From: Sphingopyxis panaciterrae
GTDB lineage: Bacteria; Pseudomonadota; Alphaproteobacteria; Sphingomonadales; Sphingomonadaceae
Length of the DNA: 64,000 nt
Reading direction: 5' to 3'
Assembly (NCBI RefSeq): GCF_011762125.1
Contig: NZ_JAASQN010000005.1
Location: 186,001-250,000 of the forward strand
Part shown: piece after piece, positions 18,448 to 28,017 of the stretch
Numbering within the stretch: position 1 is the stretch's first letter
Layout of the letters: each line of letters starts with the position of its first letter
The notes under the pieces: model-generated
What the model was told of the DNA's origin: nothing
The model's database searches: none
Seen by the model: the letters and a program-made list of their open reading frames with translations, nothing else
Position numbers and translations under genes: made by a program

Positions 18448-18563
18448 CGTCACCCCGGACCCTTCGACAGGCTCAGGGCAGGCTTGATCCGGGTCCCGCT
18501 GGACGTCGAAACCTGCGCTACCTTCAAAAAAGCGGGATCCCGGGTCAAGCCCGGGATGACGAA
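18448..18563. repeat. Dispersed palindromic repeat, copy C (inverted, with insertion)
   Basis: This is the same family as the copies at 4327 and 7050 but in opposite orientation: the run of six A precedes the arm GCGGGATCCCGGGTCAAGCC. The other arm is longer and carries an extra CCCTTCGACAGGCTCAGGGC block, a sequence common in intergenic repeats of proteobacteria. Confidence 0.78.
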
Positions 18564-18611
18564 GGTGAGTGGAGCTCATGGCAGTTTCCCAGCCCAAAGC
18601 CGGCACTCACC

Positions 18612-19073
18612 TCAGTCCTGAACCGGCACCCGTTTCTCGAATCGCCGCACTTCGGCGATGAAGCTGCCCGGCAAGGACGTCGCGCCGCCGCTGTCGAGGT
18701 CGATATGCGCATAGCTGATCTCGATATCGGTCAGCCGCTCATCGCCGCGGAAGATCCCGCAGTGGACGGTGAAACTCGTCCGCCCGAATCGGCTGACCCG
18801 CGCCGCGATGGTGATCTGCTCGTCGAGGCGGGCGGAGGCGTGATAGTCTATTTCGCAATGGACCTCGCGGATGTCCGTACCATATTGGTGAAAATAGGCA
18901 CCGGGCTGCCCTTCGCCGAGCGCCCGGAAATATTCGGTTACCCCGATATCGGCGTAGACCAGATAATTGCCGTTGAAGACGATATTCTGGCCGTCGATCT
19001 CGTTGAAGCGCACGCGCACCGTCTCGTGGACCCGAAAATCGCCGGGCGGCACCTCCCAGTTGCTGCGGTCCAC
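18612..19073 (-). CDS. Hotdog-fold acyl-CoA thioesterase (YbgC/4HBT-like)
   Basis: A 153-residue hotdog protein. VRVRFNEIDGQNIVFNGNYLVYADIGVTEYF has the 4-hydroxybenzoyl-CoA thioesterase pattern, with Asn/Glu in place of the usual Thr-Asp. The rest follows the family fold (ITIAARVSRFGRTSFTVHCG). It probably hydrolyses acyl-CoA esters; the substrate is unknown. GTG 19073 lies six bases after the aminopeptidase stop and is chosen over earlier codons that overlap that gene and encode Arg-rich sequence. The two genes are probably co-transcribed. Confidence 0.82.
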   Translation of the reverse strand: MDRSNWEVPPGDFRVHETVRVRFNEIDGQNIVFNGNYLVYADIGVTEYFRALGEGQPGAYFHQYGTDIREVHCEIDYHASARLDEQITIAARVSRFGRTSFTVHCGIFRGDERLTDIEISYAHIDLDSGGATSLPGSFIAEVRRFEKRVPVQD

Positions 19074-19078
19074 GCGCG

Positions 19079-20917
19079 TCAGGCCGCGAGCGCGGCGGGG
19101 CCGCGATCGATCGGCGCGCACGCCGCGGCGAGCCAGTCGCGATCGGCATCACCGATACCCGCGCCCAGCTTGTCGAACACCGCGGCATGATAGGCGTCGA
19201 GCCAGTCGGCCTCGGCGGGCGACAGCAGCGCGGCGTCGACCAGATCGCGCGCGATCGGCGCGAAGGTGATCGTTTCGAACGCCAGCATATCTTCCTCGGC
19301 GCCGTCGATGCGCACCGGTACGACGATGACCAGATTCTCGATGCGGATGCCGAAGCTGCCGGCCTTGTAATAGCCGGGCTCGTTCGACAGGATCATGCCG
19401 GCGTGCAGCGCCTCCTCGGTTCCCGCCTGCCCGCCCGCGGGTTTGGCGATGCGCTGCGGCCCTTCATGGACCGCCAGATAGGTGCCGACGCCATGGCCGG
19501 TGCCATGGGCATAATCGACCCCGTCGGCCCACAGATACTGGCGCGCCAATATGTCGAGCTGGCTGCCGCGCGTGCCGGTGGGGAAGCGCGCGGTCGCCAG
19601 CGCGATATGCCCTTTCAGCACCTGGGTGAAGCGCCGGCGCATCTCGGCGGTCGGCGTTCCGATCGCGATCGTGCGCGTGATGTCGGTCGTGCCGTCGGCA
19701 TATTGCCCGCCCGAATCGACCAGATAGAGCGTCCCCGTCTCGACCGCGCGGTTCGTCGTTTCGTCGACTTTATAGTGCGGCAGCGCCCCGTTCGGGCCGG
19801 CGGCGGAAATGGTGTCGAACGACAGATCCTTGAGCGCGCCGCTCTCGTCACGAAAAGCCCGCAGCTTTGCCGCCGCGCCAAGTTCGTCGAGCCCGCCGCG
19901 CGGCGCGACCTCTTCCATCCATTTGAGGAAGCGCGACACCGCGACACCATCGCGGACATGCGCGGCGCGCGTGCCGCCGAGTTCGACCGCATTCTTGATC
20001 GCCTTGGGCAGCACCGCGGGGTCGCGGTGACGCTCGATCCGCGCGCCCGCGGCTTCGAGTGCGGTGAAGATCGCGGCGACCGCGCGGTCGGGATCGACCG
20101 CGACCTTTTTCCCCGCCAGTCCGGCAAGCGCGTCCTCGAACGCGTCGCGATCATGGATCCGCACGCTGTTGCCAAGGTGCGCACGCACCGCGTCGGTGAT
20201 TTTCTCGGGCGCGATGAACAGGTCGGCGGTCGCATCGGCGTGGAGCAGCGCGAAGGCGAGTCCGACCGGCGTGTGGCTGACGTCCTCGCCCCGGATGTTG
20301 AAGGTCCAGGCGACCGAATCGAGCGCGGTCATGACCGTCGTGTCGAGCCCCTTCACCTTCAGCCAGTCGGCGATGATCGCGCGCTTGTCGGTGGCGGCTT
20401 GCCCCGCGAGGCTGGTGTCATGGACCGTCACCGGCGCGGCACTCGGCGCCGGCTGATCGTCCCACGCCGCATCGAGCGGATTGGCATCGACCGCGACAAG
20501 CCTCGCGCCCTTCGCCGCGAGCGCCTTTTCGAGCGCGCGCGCCCAGTCGATGCCGTGGAGCCAGGGGTCGTAGCCGATCTTCTGCCCCGCGCTGACATGG
20601 CTGCCCAACCATTCGGCGACGCTCGACTGCGGCACGCCGACATAGTCGAACAGCGATCCGTCGACCTGGTCCTGCACCTGCACCGTATAGCGCCCGTCGA
20701 CGAACACCGCGGCCTTGGCGGGCAGCACCGCGGCGGTCCCGGCCGAACCGCCGAAGCCGGTCAGCCACGCCATGCGCTGCGCATAGGCGCCGACATATTC
20801 GCTCATATGCTCGTCGCTGATCGGCACGACGAAACCGTCGAGGCCGCGGGCGGCGAGTTCGGCGCGGACGCGGGCGAGACGTTCGGCATGCGGCGATCCG
20901 GGGACGGGGCTGGACAT
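19079..20917 (-). CDS. Xaa-Pro aminopeptidase (M24B family)
   Basis: A 612-residue cytoplasmic metallopeptidase of the three-domain aminopeptidase P type. It has two creatinase-like N-terminal domains and a pita-bread catalytic domain from about residue 320. Metal ligands are visible: the Asp pair in YADGTTDITRT, His in HGTGHGVG, and Glu residues in LSNEPGYY and LAFETITFAP. It removes N-terminal residues preceding proline. ATG 20917 has AAGGAA seven bases upstream and is preferred over the frame start at 20950. It is divergent from the oligopeptidase gene 68 bases away. Confidence 0.93.
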   Translation of the reverse strand: MSSPVPGSPHAERLARVRAELAARGLDGFVVPISDEHMSEYVGAYAQRMAWLTGFGGSAGTAAVLPAKAAVFVDGRYTVQVQDQVDGSLFDYVGVPQSSVAEWLGSHVSAGQKIGYDPWLHGIDWARALEKALAAKGARLVAVDANPLDAAWDDQPAPSAAPVTVHDTSLAGQAATDKRAIIADWLKVKGLDTTVMTALDSVAWTFNIRGEDVSHTPVGLAFALLHADATADLFIAPEKITDAVRAHLGNSVRIHDRDAFEDALAGLAGKKVAVDPDRAVAAIFTALEAAGARIERHRDPAVLPKAIKNAVELGGTRAAHVRDGVAVSRFLKWMEEVAPRGGLDELGAAAKLRAFRDESGALKDLSFDTISAAGPNGALPHYKVDETTNRAVETGTLYLVDSGGQYADGTTDITRTIAIGTPTAEMRRRFTQVLKGHIALATARFPTGTRGSQLDILARQYLWADGVDYAHGTGHGVGTYLAVHEGPQRIAKPAGGQAGTEEALHAGMILSNEPGYYKAGSFGIRIENLVIVVPVRIDGAEEDMLAFETITFAPIARDLVDAALLSPAEADWLDAYHAAVFDKLGAGIGDADRDWLAAACAPIDRGPAALAA

Positions 20918-20985
20918 GATGCGTTCCTTATAACTACATCGCCCCGGCACCGCCCATCGGGAGGGGCACCGCGGGGGATTTTGTG

Positions 20986-23163
20986 ATGCGCGCTATTTGG
21001 ATGTTTCTGGCGGCAATTGCCACCCCGCTTGTCGCATCGTCGCCCCTGACTGCCCTTCCCCTGTCCGCCCAAGAGAAAGACGCCGCATTGACCCAAAGCC
21101 CCCCTGCCCTGCCCGCCGCCCCGGTCGCCGAACGGCGCCCGCACGAAATGACGCTGCACGGCAAGACGCTGTCCGATCCCTATCACTGGCTGAAGGACGA
21201 AAGTTATCCGGTGGTCGATGACCCGGATGTGCTGGACTATGTGAAGGCCGAAAACGCCTGGTACGACACCGCGATGAAGCCGCATGAAGCCTTGGTCGAA
21301 ACCTTGTTCCAGGAGATGAAGGGCCGGATCAAGGAAGCCGATTCCTCGGTGCCGCAGAAGGATGGCGACTGGATTTACTGGGTCGAATATGAAGAGGGCG
21401 CCGAATATAAGAAATGGTACCGGCGGCCGGTCGCGGGCGGCGAGCCGGTCCTGATCCTCGACGAGGTCGCGATGGCCGAGGGCAAGGAATATTTCCGCCT
21501 GTCCGAAGTGTCGATCAGCCCCGACGGCCGGCTGATGGCCTATTCGTTCGACGATAATGGCTCCGAACGCTTCGAGGTTCGCTTCAAGAATCTGATGACG
21601 TGGGAGGATCTGCCCGACGTCATCCCCGGCACGCTGTCATCGCTGGTCTGGACGTCGGGCAATGACGCGATCCTCTATGGCCTCGCGAACGAGAATTGGC
21701 GCACCGACAATGTCCGGCTGCACAAGCTCGGTACCCCGGTCACGCAAGACAAATTGCTCTACAAGGAGCCCGACATCGGTTTCGGGGTCGGGATCGGCAA
21801 GACCGCCGCCGACAATTATATCATCATCGCGACGGGCGATAATGAAACGAGCGAGGTCTATCTGCTCCCCGCCGGCAACCCCGAAGCGAAGATGCAGCTG
21901 GTGTCGGCGCGCGAGAAGGGCCGCGAATATAGCGTCGATGAACGCGACGGAACGCTTTATGTCTACACCAACGACGAGCATCCGAACTTCCGCGTCGCGA
22001 CCGCGAGCGTGAAGACCCCGGGCGAATGGAAACCCCTGATCCCCGGATCGGACAGCAATTACCTGACCGGCCTGTCGATCTTTCGCGACTATTTCGTCCT
22101 CGAATCGCGCGAGAAGGGCGTCGACCAGGTCGATGTCCGCCACTATGACGCACCGCTGACCGCAGGCCGGATCCGGTTTCCGGAAGCCACCTATGTGGCA
22201 GGGCTCGGCGACAATCCCGAATATCATCAGGACAAGCTGCGGCTCGATTATGAATCGATGGTCACCCCCGACACGGTGTTCGATTATGATCTGGCAAGCG
22301 GCAAGCTCGAGAGGCTGAAGGTCCAGGAGATTCCTTCTGGTTATAATCATGACGACTATCTAACCGAATTGGTGAACATGCCGTCGCGCGACGGCACCCC
22401 GGTCCCGGTGTCGCTCGTCTACAAGAAGGGCACGCCGCGCGACGGCAGCGCGCCGATGCACCTCTATGTCTATGGCTCGTACGGCTATCGCGTCCCGCCG
22501 GGTTTCTCGACGACGCGTTTGAGCCTTGTCGATCGCGGCATGATTTACGCCATCGCGCATGTCCGCGGCGGCGACGACCTCGGCCGTGCCTGGTATCTCG
22601 CGGGCAAGACCGATCATCGCAAAAACACGTTCAACGACTTTATCGACGTCGCCAAGGGGCTGATCGCAGCCAAATATACCAGCGCGGGCAAGATTTCGAT
22701 CGAAGGCCGCTCGGCCGGCGGGCAGGTGATGGGCGCGGTGTATAACGAGGCGCCCGAATTATGGGGCGCGGTGCTCGCGGGGGTGCCCTTCGTCGATGTC
22801 ATCAATACGATGGTCGACGAAACGCTGCCGCTGACCCCCGGCGAATGGCCCGAATGGGGCAATCCGATCACCGACAAGGCGGCATTCGACTATATGCTGA
22901 GCTACAGCCCCTACGACAATGTCACCGCGAAGGCCTATCCGCCGATGCTCGTGTCGGCGGGACTCAACGACCCGCGCGTGACCTATTGGGAGCCCGCCAA
23001 ATGGGTCGCCAAGCTCCGCGCGACGCGGACCAACGACGCGACCTTGCTGCTGCGCACCAACATGGGCGCGGGCCATGCCGGCAAATCGGGCCGCTGGGGC
23101 GCGCTACGCGAGGACGCCGAGGAGTTCGCCTTCGTGCTGACTGAACTGGGGGTGGAGAAATAG
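20986..23163 (+). CDS. Oligopeptidase B (S9A prolyl-oligopeptidase family), exported
   Basis: A 725-residue serine peptidase with an N-terminal signal peptide (WMFLAAIATPLVASSPL). A seven-bladed propeller follows, and the alpha/beta-hydrolase domain begins near residue 440. Catalytic residues are the Ser in EGRSAGGQVMGA, the Asp in SAGLNDPRVTYWEP and the His in GAGHAGKSGRWG. The GRSAGG nucleophile motif points to oligopeptidase B, which cleaves short peptides after Arg or Lys. GTG 20983 and ATG 20986 are adjacent; ATG is chosen. The export signal suggests a periplasmic role in peptide breakdown. Confidence 0.92.
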   Translation: MRAIWMFLAAIATPLVASSPLTALPLSAQEKDAALTQSPPALPAAPVAERRPHEMTLHGKTLSDPYHWLKDESYPVVDDPDVLDYVKAENAWYDTAMKPHEALVETLFQEMKGRIKEADSSVPQKDGDWIYWVEYEEGAEYKKWYRRPVAGGEPVLILDEVAMAEGKEYFRLSEVSISPDGRLMAYSFDDNGSERFEVRFKNLMTWEDLPDVIPGTLSSLVWTSGNDAILYGLANENWRTDNVRLHKLGTPVTQDKLLYKEPDIGFGVGIGKTAADNYIIIATGDNETSEVYLLPAGNPEAKMQLVSAREKGREYSVDERDGTLYVYTNDEHPNFRVATASVKTPGEWKPLIPGSDSNYLTGLSIFRDYFVLESREKGVDQVDVRHYDAPLTAGRIRFPEATYVAGLGDNPEYHQDKLRLDYESMVTPDTVFDYDLASGKLERLKVQEIPSGYNHDDYLTELVNMPSRDGTPVPVSLVYKKGTPRDGSAPMHLYVYGSYGYRVPPGFSTTRLSLVDRGMIYAIAHVRGGDDLGRAWYLAGKTDHRKNTFNDFIDVAKGLIAAKYTSAGKISIEGRSAGGQVMGAVYNEAPELWGAVLAGVPFVDVINTMVDETLPLTPGEWPEWGNPITDKAAFDYMLSYSPYDNVTAKAYPPMLVSAGLNDPRVTYWEPAKWVAKLRATRTNDATLLLRTNMGAGHAGKSGRWGALREDAEEFAFVLTELGVEK

Positions 23164-23253
23164 TCACCTCGCCGGCGTTGCCGCTTTCACGGCCATGACA
23201 TGGGTCAGGAACCGCGGCCGACCGCCCTCTCACCGGCCGCGCCACACACAGAA

Positions 23254-23275
23254 GGGGCCGGGTTTCCCCGGCCCC
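23254..23275. terminator. Hairpin between convergent oligopeptidase and receptor genes
   Basis: An eight-base GC stem (GGGGCCGG with CCGGCCCC) and a six-base loop lie between two convergent genes. There is no T run on either side, so it is a weak candidate for a bidirectional transcript end. Confidence 0.4.
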
Positions 23276-23300
23276 GGTTTCCAGTGCTCCCTGCTGAGGG

Positions 23301-25841
23301 TCAGAATTTGAACTGCACCCCCGTCTTCACCGAATAGCCGTAGCGCTCCACCTCGTCGGTGCGCGACGGGATGCCCTGGAAGATGCGATAGGGCTCGTCG
23401 TTGAGGTTCGATCCTTCGAGGAAGATCGTCACATTCCTGACGACATCATAGCCGATGCGCGCATCCCATTGGTTGAAGGCACCGACATAGCTGTCGGTAT
23501 CGGTGTCCTCGCCGGGCTCGAGCAGATAGGCCGAACGATAGGTATAGGCGATGCGCGCCGACAGGCCGCCCTTTTCATAAGCGAGGAAGGCCGACGCCAC
23601 CCGGTTCGACTGGCTGGCGAGCGGCAACCGCTCGTCGCCGCGCCCCGGAATGCCCTTGGCGCGCGATTTCACGAAAGTGATGCTGCCCCCGACGCTGAAG
23701 CCGTTGAGCGGCGACGGCAGGAAGCTGAGTTCGGTCTGGGCGTTGATTTCGATGCCCTTGACGAAGGCGCTGTCGGCGTTGACCGGCATCGTCACCTGCG
23801 CATCGACCAGCGCCTGCCCGGCGAAGGTGCCGTCCTGCTCGGTCGTCGCCGAATAGATCGGGTTGGCGATCGTCTTGTAGAAGCCGGCGATGCTGATGAT
23901 GCCCTTGCGCCCGATATAATATTCGGCCGCGAGATCATAGTTGGTCGAAGTGAGCGGCTTCAGGTTCGGGTTGCCCTGCTGGACTTCGTTGTCGCCGGTA
24001 TTGACGATCGTCGTCGGTGCCAGCTGCTCATAGTTCGGCCGCCCGATCGCCCGCGTCACCGCGCCGCGCAGGACCAGCGACGGCGTCGCATCCCAGCGCA
24101 GGTTCAGCCCCGGGAAAAAGTCGGTGTAGCTTTGCGAACCGAAGCTGTCGTAATCCTTGTCGAGGTCGTCGATGGTCGATGAATCGAGCACCGCCTTCGC
24201 GGCGTAATTGCTCTTGGTATTTTCCATGCGGACGCCGGGAATGGCGGTGAATTGGCCTATTTTCAACGTCGCCATGGCATAGGCGGCAAGGATTTTTTCG
24301 CGGATCAGGAAGTCGCCGGCCAGGCTGTCGCCCACCGTGCCTTCTTCGTCGAGTTCGAAACCGGCCAGATTGGACTGGAAGAATTTGTCGGCACTCGGGC
24401 GGCTGATCGTCGCGCCGAACGGATAACGGCCCTTGAAGATGCTGCCGATCGGCGCGCCCTCGACCTGGTCGAGCGTGAAGTCGTCGTCGTAGCCGTCGTA
24501 GATCACCGATTCGACGTCGTTCGTCTTGCGCCGGTTGGTATATTTGACGCCGACCTTGATCGAACTGTCGTCACCGATCGCGACCGGGGTGCGGAAATCG
24601 GCGCGCAACTGATACAGCGTCTCGCGCGCCCGGCGATGCTCGTAGCTCGTCTCGTCGAACTCGTAATTGGCCGGGTCGAAGGCGCTCTCGTCGGGCCGGA
24701 ATATCGGGATATTGCCCGACAGGTCGTACGAGCCGGTGACCCCCTCGCCCTTGAACGAGATTTCGTCGCGGTGCGGATCGCGCTTGTCGGCCCGGGTATA
24801 GCCGCCCTCGATACGCAGCCAGCTTGAGCCGAGTTCGAATTCGCCGCCCAAGGTGGTGGTGATGGTCGTCGATGATTCGGCACGCGACCGCAGCGCGCGT
24901 TCGGTTTCGGCCTCGGCGAAATCGCCGCTGGTCGCGGTCTGGTTGGTGATCTCGTCTTCGTCGAGTTCGATGGTGAAGCCCGGGCGCGATTCGGTATCCC
25001 TATATTTCGAATAGAGGAAGCGCGCATAGGTCTTCACGCTGTCGGTCGGGCGCCAGTCGAAGTTCGCCACCGCGCCATAGCGCTGGCGATGCGTATGATA
25101 GTCGCGCAGCGTCTGTTCGAGCGGCACGAACTGGCCATTGACCTCTTCCCAGCTGCCCCCCGACTGGATGTTCTGCGCCTCGAACTCGCGGTTCGAATAG
25201 TTGAGCGCCAGCACGACGCCGAACTGCTGGTCGGGGCCGAAGCGCGAACCGAACGACGCATCGAGTTCATAGGGATGCTTGCCGTTGAGATCGAATTTGC
25301 CATAGGCGCCGCGCAGACTGCCGAAGGTGCCCGACCGGTCGAAGGCCGACACCGTCTCGATATTGGCGGCCCCGGCGATCGCATTGGCATCCATATCGGG
25401 GGTCAGCGTCTTCGACACCGTGACCGCGCCGATCAGCGCCGACGGAATGTCGTCGAGCTTTACCTGACGCGAATCGGGTTCGGGCGCCGCCGCGGTCTGG
25501 CCGTTGAGCGTGACGTTGAGCAGGTCGGGCGAAACGCCGCGAACGGTCAGATAGCGCCCTTCGCCCTGGTCGTTGGCGACGCTGAGCCCCGGCAGGCGAC
25601 GAAGCGTTTCGGCGACATTCTGATCGGGCAGGCGGCCTACGTCATCGGCGCGCACCTGATCGACCTGGGTGTCGGTGTTGCGTTTCGATTCGAGCGCGGC
25701 GCGGTCGGCGGCGCGGCGGCCGCTGACGACGATCGTGTCGTCCTGCCCCGTTGCATCGGACGAATCCTGCGCCCAGGCGCCCGTTACCGGAACCGCCAGA
25801 CATGTCGTAAGCAAAAGCGCCCGTGCGAACCGCCGTGTCAT
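23301..25841 (-). CDS. TonB-dependent outer-membrane receptor of the phosphatase block
   Basis: An 846-residue receptor with a signal peptide ending AWAQ and a TonB-box-like stretch DDTIVVSGRR. The plug domain contains VAETLRRLPGLSV, YLTVRGVSPDL and VSKTLTPDMDANAIAGAANI. The 22-strand barrel ends in aromatic F (GVQFKF). This plug pattern matches the Xanthomonas-Caulobacter receptor family. ATG 25841 has GGAGAGG upstream. It lies after the kinase/regulator genes on the same strand and near a histidine acid phosphatase, so a phosphorylated substrate such as phytate is plausible. That substrate is inferred from neighbours only. Confidence 0.9.
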   Translation of the reverse strand: MTRRFARALLLTTCLAVPVTGAWAQDSSDATGQDDTIVVSGRRAADRAALESKRNTDTQVDQVRADDVGRLPDQNVAETLRRLPGLSVANDQGEGRYLTVRGVSPDLLNVTLNGQTAAAPEPDSRQVKLDDIPSALIGAVTVSKTLTPDMDANAIAGAANIETVSAFDRSGTFGSLRGAYGKFDLNGKHPYELDASFGSRFGPDQQFGVVLALNYSNREFEAQNIQSGGSWEEVNGQFVPLEQTLRDYHTHRQRYGAVANFDWRPTDSVKTYARFLYSKYRDTESRPGFTIELDEDEITNQTATSGDFAEAETERALRSRAESSTTITTTLGGEFELGSSWLRIEGGYTRADKRDPHRDEISFKGEGVTGSYDLSGNIPIFRPDESAFDPANYEFDETSYEHRRARETLYQLRADFRTPVAIGDDSSIKVGVKYTNRRKTNDVESVIYDGYDDDFTLDQVEGAPIGSIFKGRYPFGATISRPSADKFFQSNLAGFELDEEGTVGDSLAGDFLIREKILAAYAMATLKIGQFTAIPGVRMENTKSNYAAKAVLDSSTIDDLDKDYDSFGSQSYTDFFPGLNLRWDATPSLVLRGAVTRAIGRPNYEQLAPTTIVNTGDNEVQQGNPNLKPLTSTNYDLAAEYYIGRKGIISIAGFYKTIANPIYSATTEQDGTFAGQALVDAQVTMPVNADSAFVKGIEINAQTELSFLPSPLNGFSVGGSITFVKSRAKGIPGRGDERLPLASQSNRVASAFLAYEKGGLSARIAYTYRSAYLLEPGEDTDTDSYVGAFNQWDARIGYDVVRNVTIFLEGSNLNDEPYRIFQGIPSRTDEVERYGYSVKTGVQFKF

Positions 25842-25908
25842 TGTATCGCCTCTCCTCCCCGGCACGACTCTCTCGTCGCGCTCGTTCCGGGGAAGATAAT
25901 GACACAAT

Positions 25909-25939
25909 TATTCTATATTGCAAACAAAATAGAATATAT
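25909..25939. promoter_or_regulatory. Palindrome and shared motif upstream of the receptor
   Basis: TATTCTAT at 25909-25916 and ATAGAATA at 25929-25936 form an exact 8-bp inverted repeat. On the minus strand the region also reads ATATATT, ten bases, TGCAAT, the same spaced pattern found before the phosphatase gene at 28408-28430. Confidence 0.5.
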
Positions 25940-26014
25940 CTTGCACAACGACCGCCAAAGGCACGCGTCCGCGGGGCGTGGAGCACCCTGGCTGACGTGG
26001 CGCTGACAGCTATT

Positions 26015-27355
26015 TCAACCGGATAGCGGCCAGCGCACCCGGACCTCGAGCCCGCCGAGCGGCGACCGCAGAAGGGTCAGCTTGCCGCGCGTCGCTTCGG
26101 CGAGTTCGCGTGCGATGGCAAGGCCAAGCCCATGACCTTCGTCCGCCGAGTCGAGCCGCGCACCGCGCAGGATCGCCTCGTCGCGCTGCGCGGTGTCGAG
26201 CCCGGATCCGTCGTCACCGACGATCAGCAACCGCTGTTCCCCGATCGTATCGACCGCGACATGGACGAGCCGCCGGGCATGGCGCGCGGCATTTTCGAGG
26301 AGCGGCCCGAGCAGTTCGGCCGCATCGTCGCCGGCGAGCGGCAGGGTGGCGTCGTTGGCACACGCGAGGGAAAAGGCGACGCGCTCGCCGGCTTCGGTCT
26401 GTTCGATCACCGTGATCAGCCGTTCGATCAGCGGCAGCGCCGCGGTGCTGCGGCCTTCGGGGACAAGGCTGATGCGCGTCCGCGCCAGTTCGCCGTCGAT
26501 CGCCGCCCGCACCGCTGCGATCGAGGAATCGAGGCCGTCCGCGATCAGCACTTCGCCGCTCTCGCGCGCCCGCGCACTCTGGACCGCGAGCGCGGCAAGC
26601 GGCGTCTTGAGCCCGTGCGCGAGGTCGGCCGCGCGCCGCCGCGCCCGGACCAGATCGGCCTCGCGCGCGTCGGCCAGTGCGTCGATCGATTCGGTCAGCG
26701 GCGCCAGCTCGCGGGGATAGCCGCCGCCGCCGAGGCGCGCCGAAGCGTCGCGGCGCAGCCGCTCCACCTCGTGCCCAACGCGCCGGAGCGGGCGCAGCCC
26801 CAGCCCCACCTGCGCCCATGCCGCGAGCGCCAGCACCGTCCACAGGAGTGCCAGGAAGAGCGCCATCTCGCGGCCGAACTCGCGCTGCGCCGGCGCCAGC
26901 TTGGCGAGGTCATAGCCGAGCTGGACGATCACCGCCGGTTCGTGCGGCTGAAGACGGATGGCACGTTCCATCAGCAACAGGCGCTGGCCGAAGGGGCCGT
27001 CGGCACGGCGGACGCGCCAAGTGCCGGCGGGCGCTGCAACGGGGTGCGGCAGGCGGCTGTCCCAGAGCGACACCGAACGGATCGCGCCCTTCGCGGTCGA
27101 TACCTGCCAGTAAAGCCCGCCCGCGGGAACCGCGAACCGCGGATCGGCGGGTTCGGAGCCGGCAACGGGAACGCCGCGCGCCAATTGCAGGTCGGCGAGG
27201 AGGGGGCGCACCTGGACCAGCAGTTCGTCCTCGACGCGCCGCTCGACATGCCCGTTGAACAGCCAACCCATCGCAAACCAGGCGACCACCAGCGCCAGTG
27301 CGATCGCCACCCCCGCGCCCGCTATCAGCCGAAGCCGGAGCGAACCGCGGGTCAC
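26015..27355 (-). CDS. Sensor histidine kinase
   Basis: A 446-residue inner-membrane sensor. It has a first membrane helix (about 10-32), a periplasmic sensor of some 130 residues, and a second helix (about 163-186). The phosphoacceptor H247 lies in DLAHGLKTPLAAL. The ATPase domain has the N box LLENAARHA, G1 GDDGSGLD and G2 GHGLGLAIA. GTG 27355 overlaps the response regulator stop (GTGA) and is chosen because the upstream open frame is Arg-rich shadow sequence of that gene. It pairs with the regulator, and the adjacent PepSY protein may be a periplasmic accessory. The signal is unknown. Confidence 0.9.
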   Translation of the reverse strand: MTRGSLRLRLIAGAGVAIALALVVAWFAMGWLFNGHVERRVEDELLVQVRPLLADLQLARGVPVAGSEPADPRFAVPAGGLYWQVSTAKGAIRSVSLWDSRLPHPVAAPAGTWRVRRADGPFGQRLLLMERAIRLQPHEPAVIVQLGYDLAKLAPAQREFGREMALFLALLWTVLALAAWAQVGLGLRPLRRVGHEVERLRRDASARLGGGGYPRELAPLTESIDALADAREADLVRARRRAADLAHGLKTPLAALAVQSARARESGEVLIADGLDSSIAAVRAAIDGELARTRISLVPEGRSTAALPLIERLITVIEQTEAGERVAFSLACANDATLPLAGDDAAELLGPLLENAARHARRLVHVAVDTIGEQRLLIVGDDGSGLDTAQRDEAILRGARLDSADEGHGLGLAIARELAEATRGKLTLLRSPLGGLEVRVRWPLSG

Positions 27356-28017
27356 GCGGCTGTCGCCGGCAGCAAATAACCGAAACCGCGCCGGGTCTGG
27401 ATGGTATCGGCGCCCAGCTTGCGCCGCAGCCGCGCGATCAGCGCCTCGATCGCATTGGCATTTTCGGTGTCGGCATCGCCATAGAGATGGTCGGAAAGCT
27501 CGGTAGCGGGAACCGCGCGGCCGGCCTGATGCGCGAGATAGCCGAGCAGCCGATATTCGAGCGGCGACAGCCTGACCGGCACCCCGTCGAGCATCGCGGT
27601 CATGCGATGGGTATCGATCCGGAGCGGCCCCAGCTGCAACGTCGGGGTCGCGTGCCCCGCCGTGCGCCGGATCAGCCCGCGCACGCGCGCGACCAGTTCC
27701 TCCATCGCCCATGGCTTTGCCATATAGTCGTCGGCGCCGGCCTCGATTCCGGCGACCTTGTCGGTCCAGTCGCCGCGCGCCGACAGGATGAGCACGGGAA
27801 AGCGCCGCCCGGCTTCGCGCCAGCGCCGGACGACCGACAGCCCGTCGAGCCGCGGCAGGCCAAGGTCGACGATCGCGATATCATATTCCTCGACATCGCC
27901 ATTGAACCACGCCTGCTGGCCGTTGACCGCAAGGTCGACGACGAACCCCGCCGCGGTCATGCCGCGAACAAGCTCCGACGCGACGACCGGATCGTCTTCG
28001 ACCACCAATGCGCGCAT
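27352..28017 (-). CDS. OmpR/PhoP-family response regulator
   Basis: A 221-residue DNA-binding regulator. The receiver domain has the acidic pair EDD and the phosphoacceptor Asp near residue 51 in IAIVDLGLPRLDG. The conserved Lys is in YMAKPWAMEEL. The C-terminal winged helix follows (RLSPLEYRLLGYLAHQAGR, and VIEALIARLRRKLGAD-like recognition helix). ATG 28017 shares a base with the PepSY stop, and the stop overlaps the kinase start, so three genes are coupled. It is a plausible regulator of the receptor and phosphatase. Confidence 0.93.
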   Translation of the reverse strand: MRALVVEDDPVVASELVRGMTAAGFVVDLAVNGQQAWFNGDVEEYDIAIVDLGLPRLDGLSVVRRWREAGRRFPVLILSARGDWTDKVAGIEAGADDYMAKPWAMEELVARVRGLIRRTAGHATPTLQLGPLRIDTHRMTAMLDGVPVRLSPLEYRLLGYLAHQAGRAVPATELSDHLYGDADTENANAIEALIARLRRKLGADTIQTRRGFGYLLPATAA

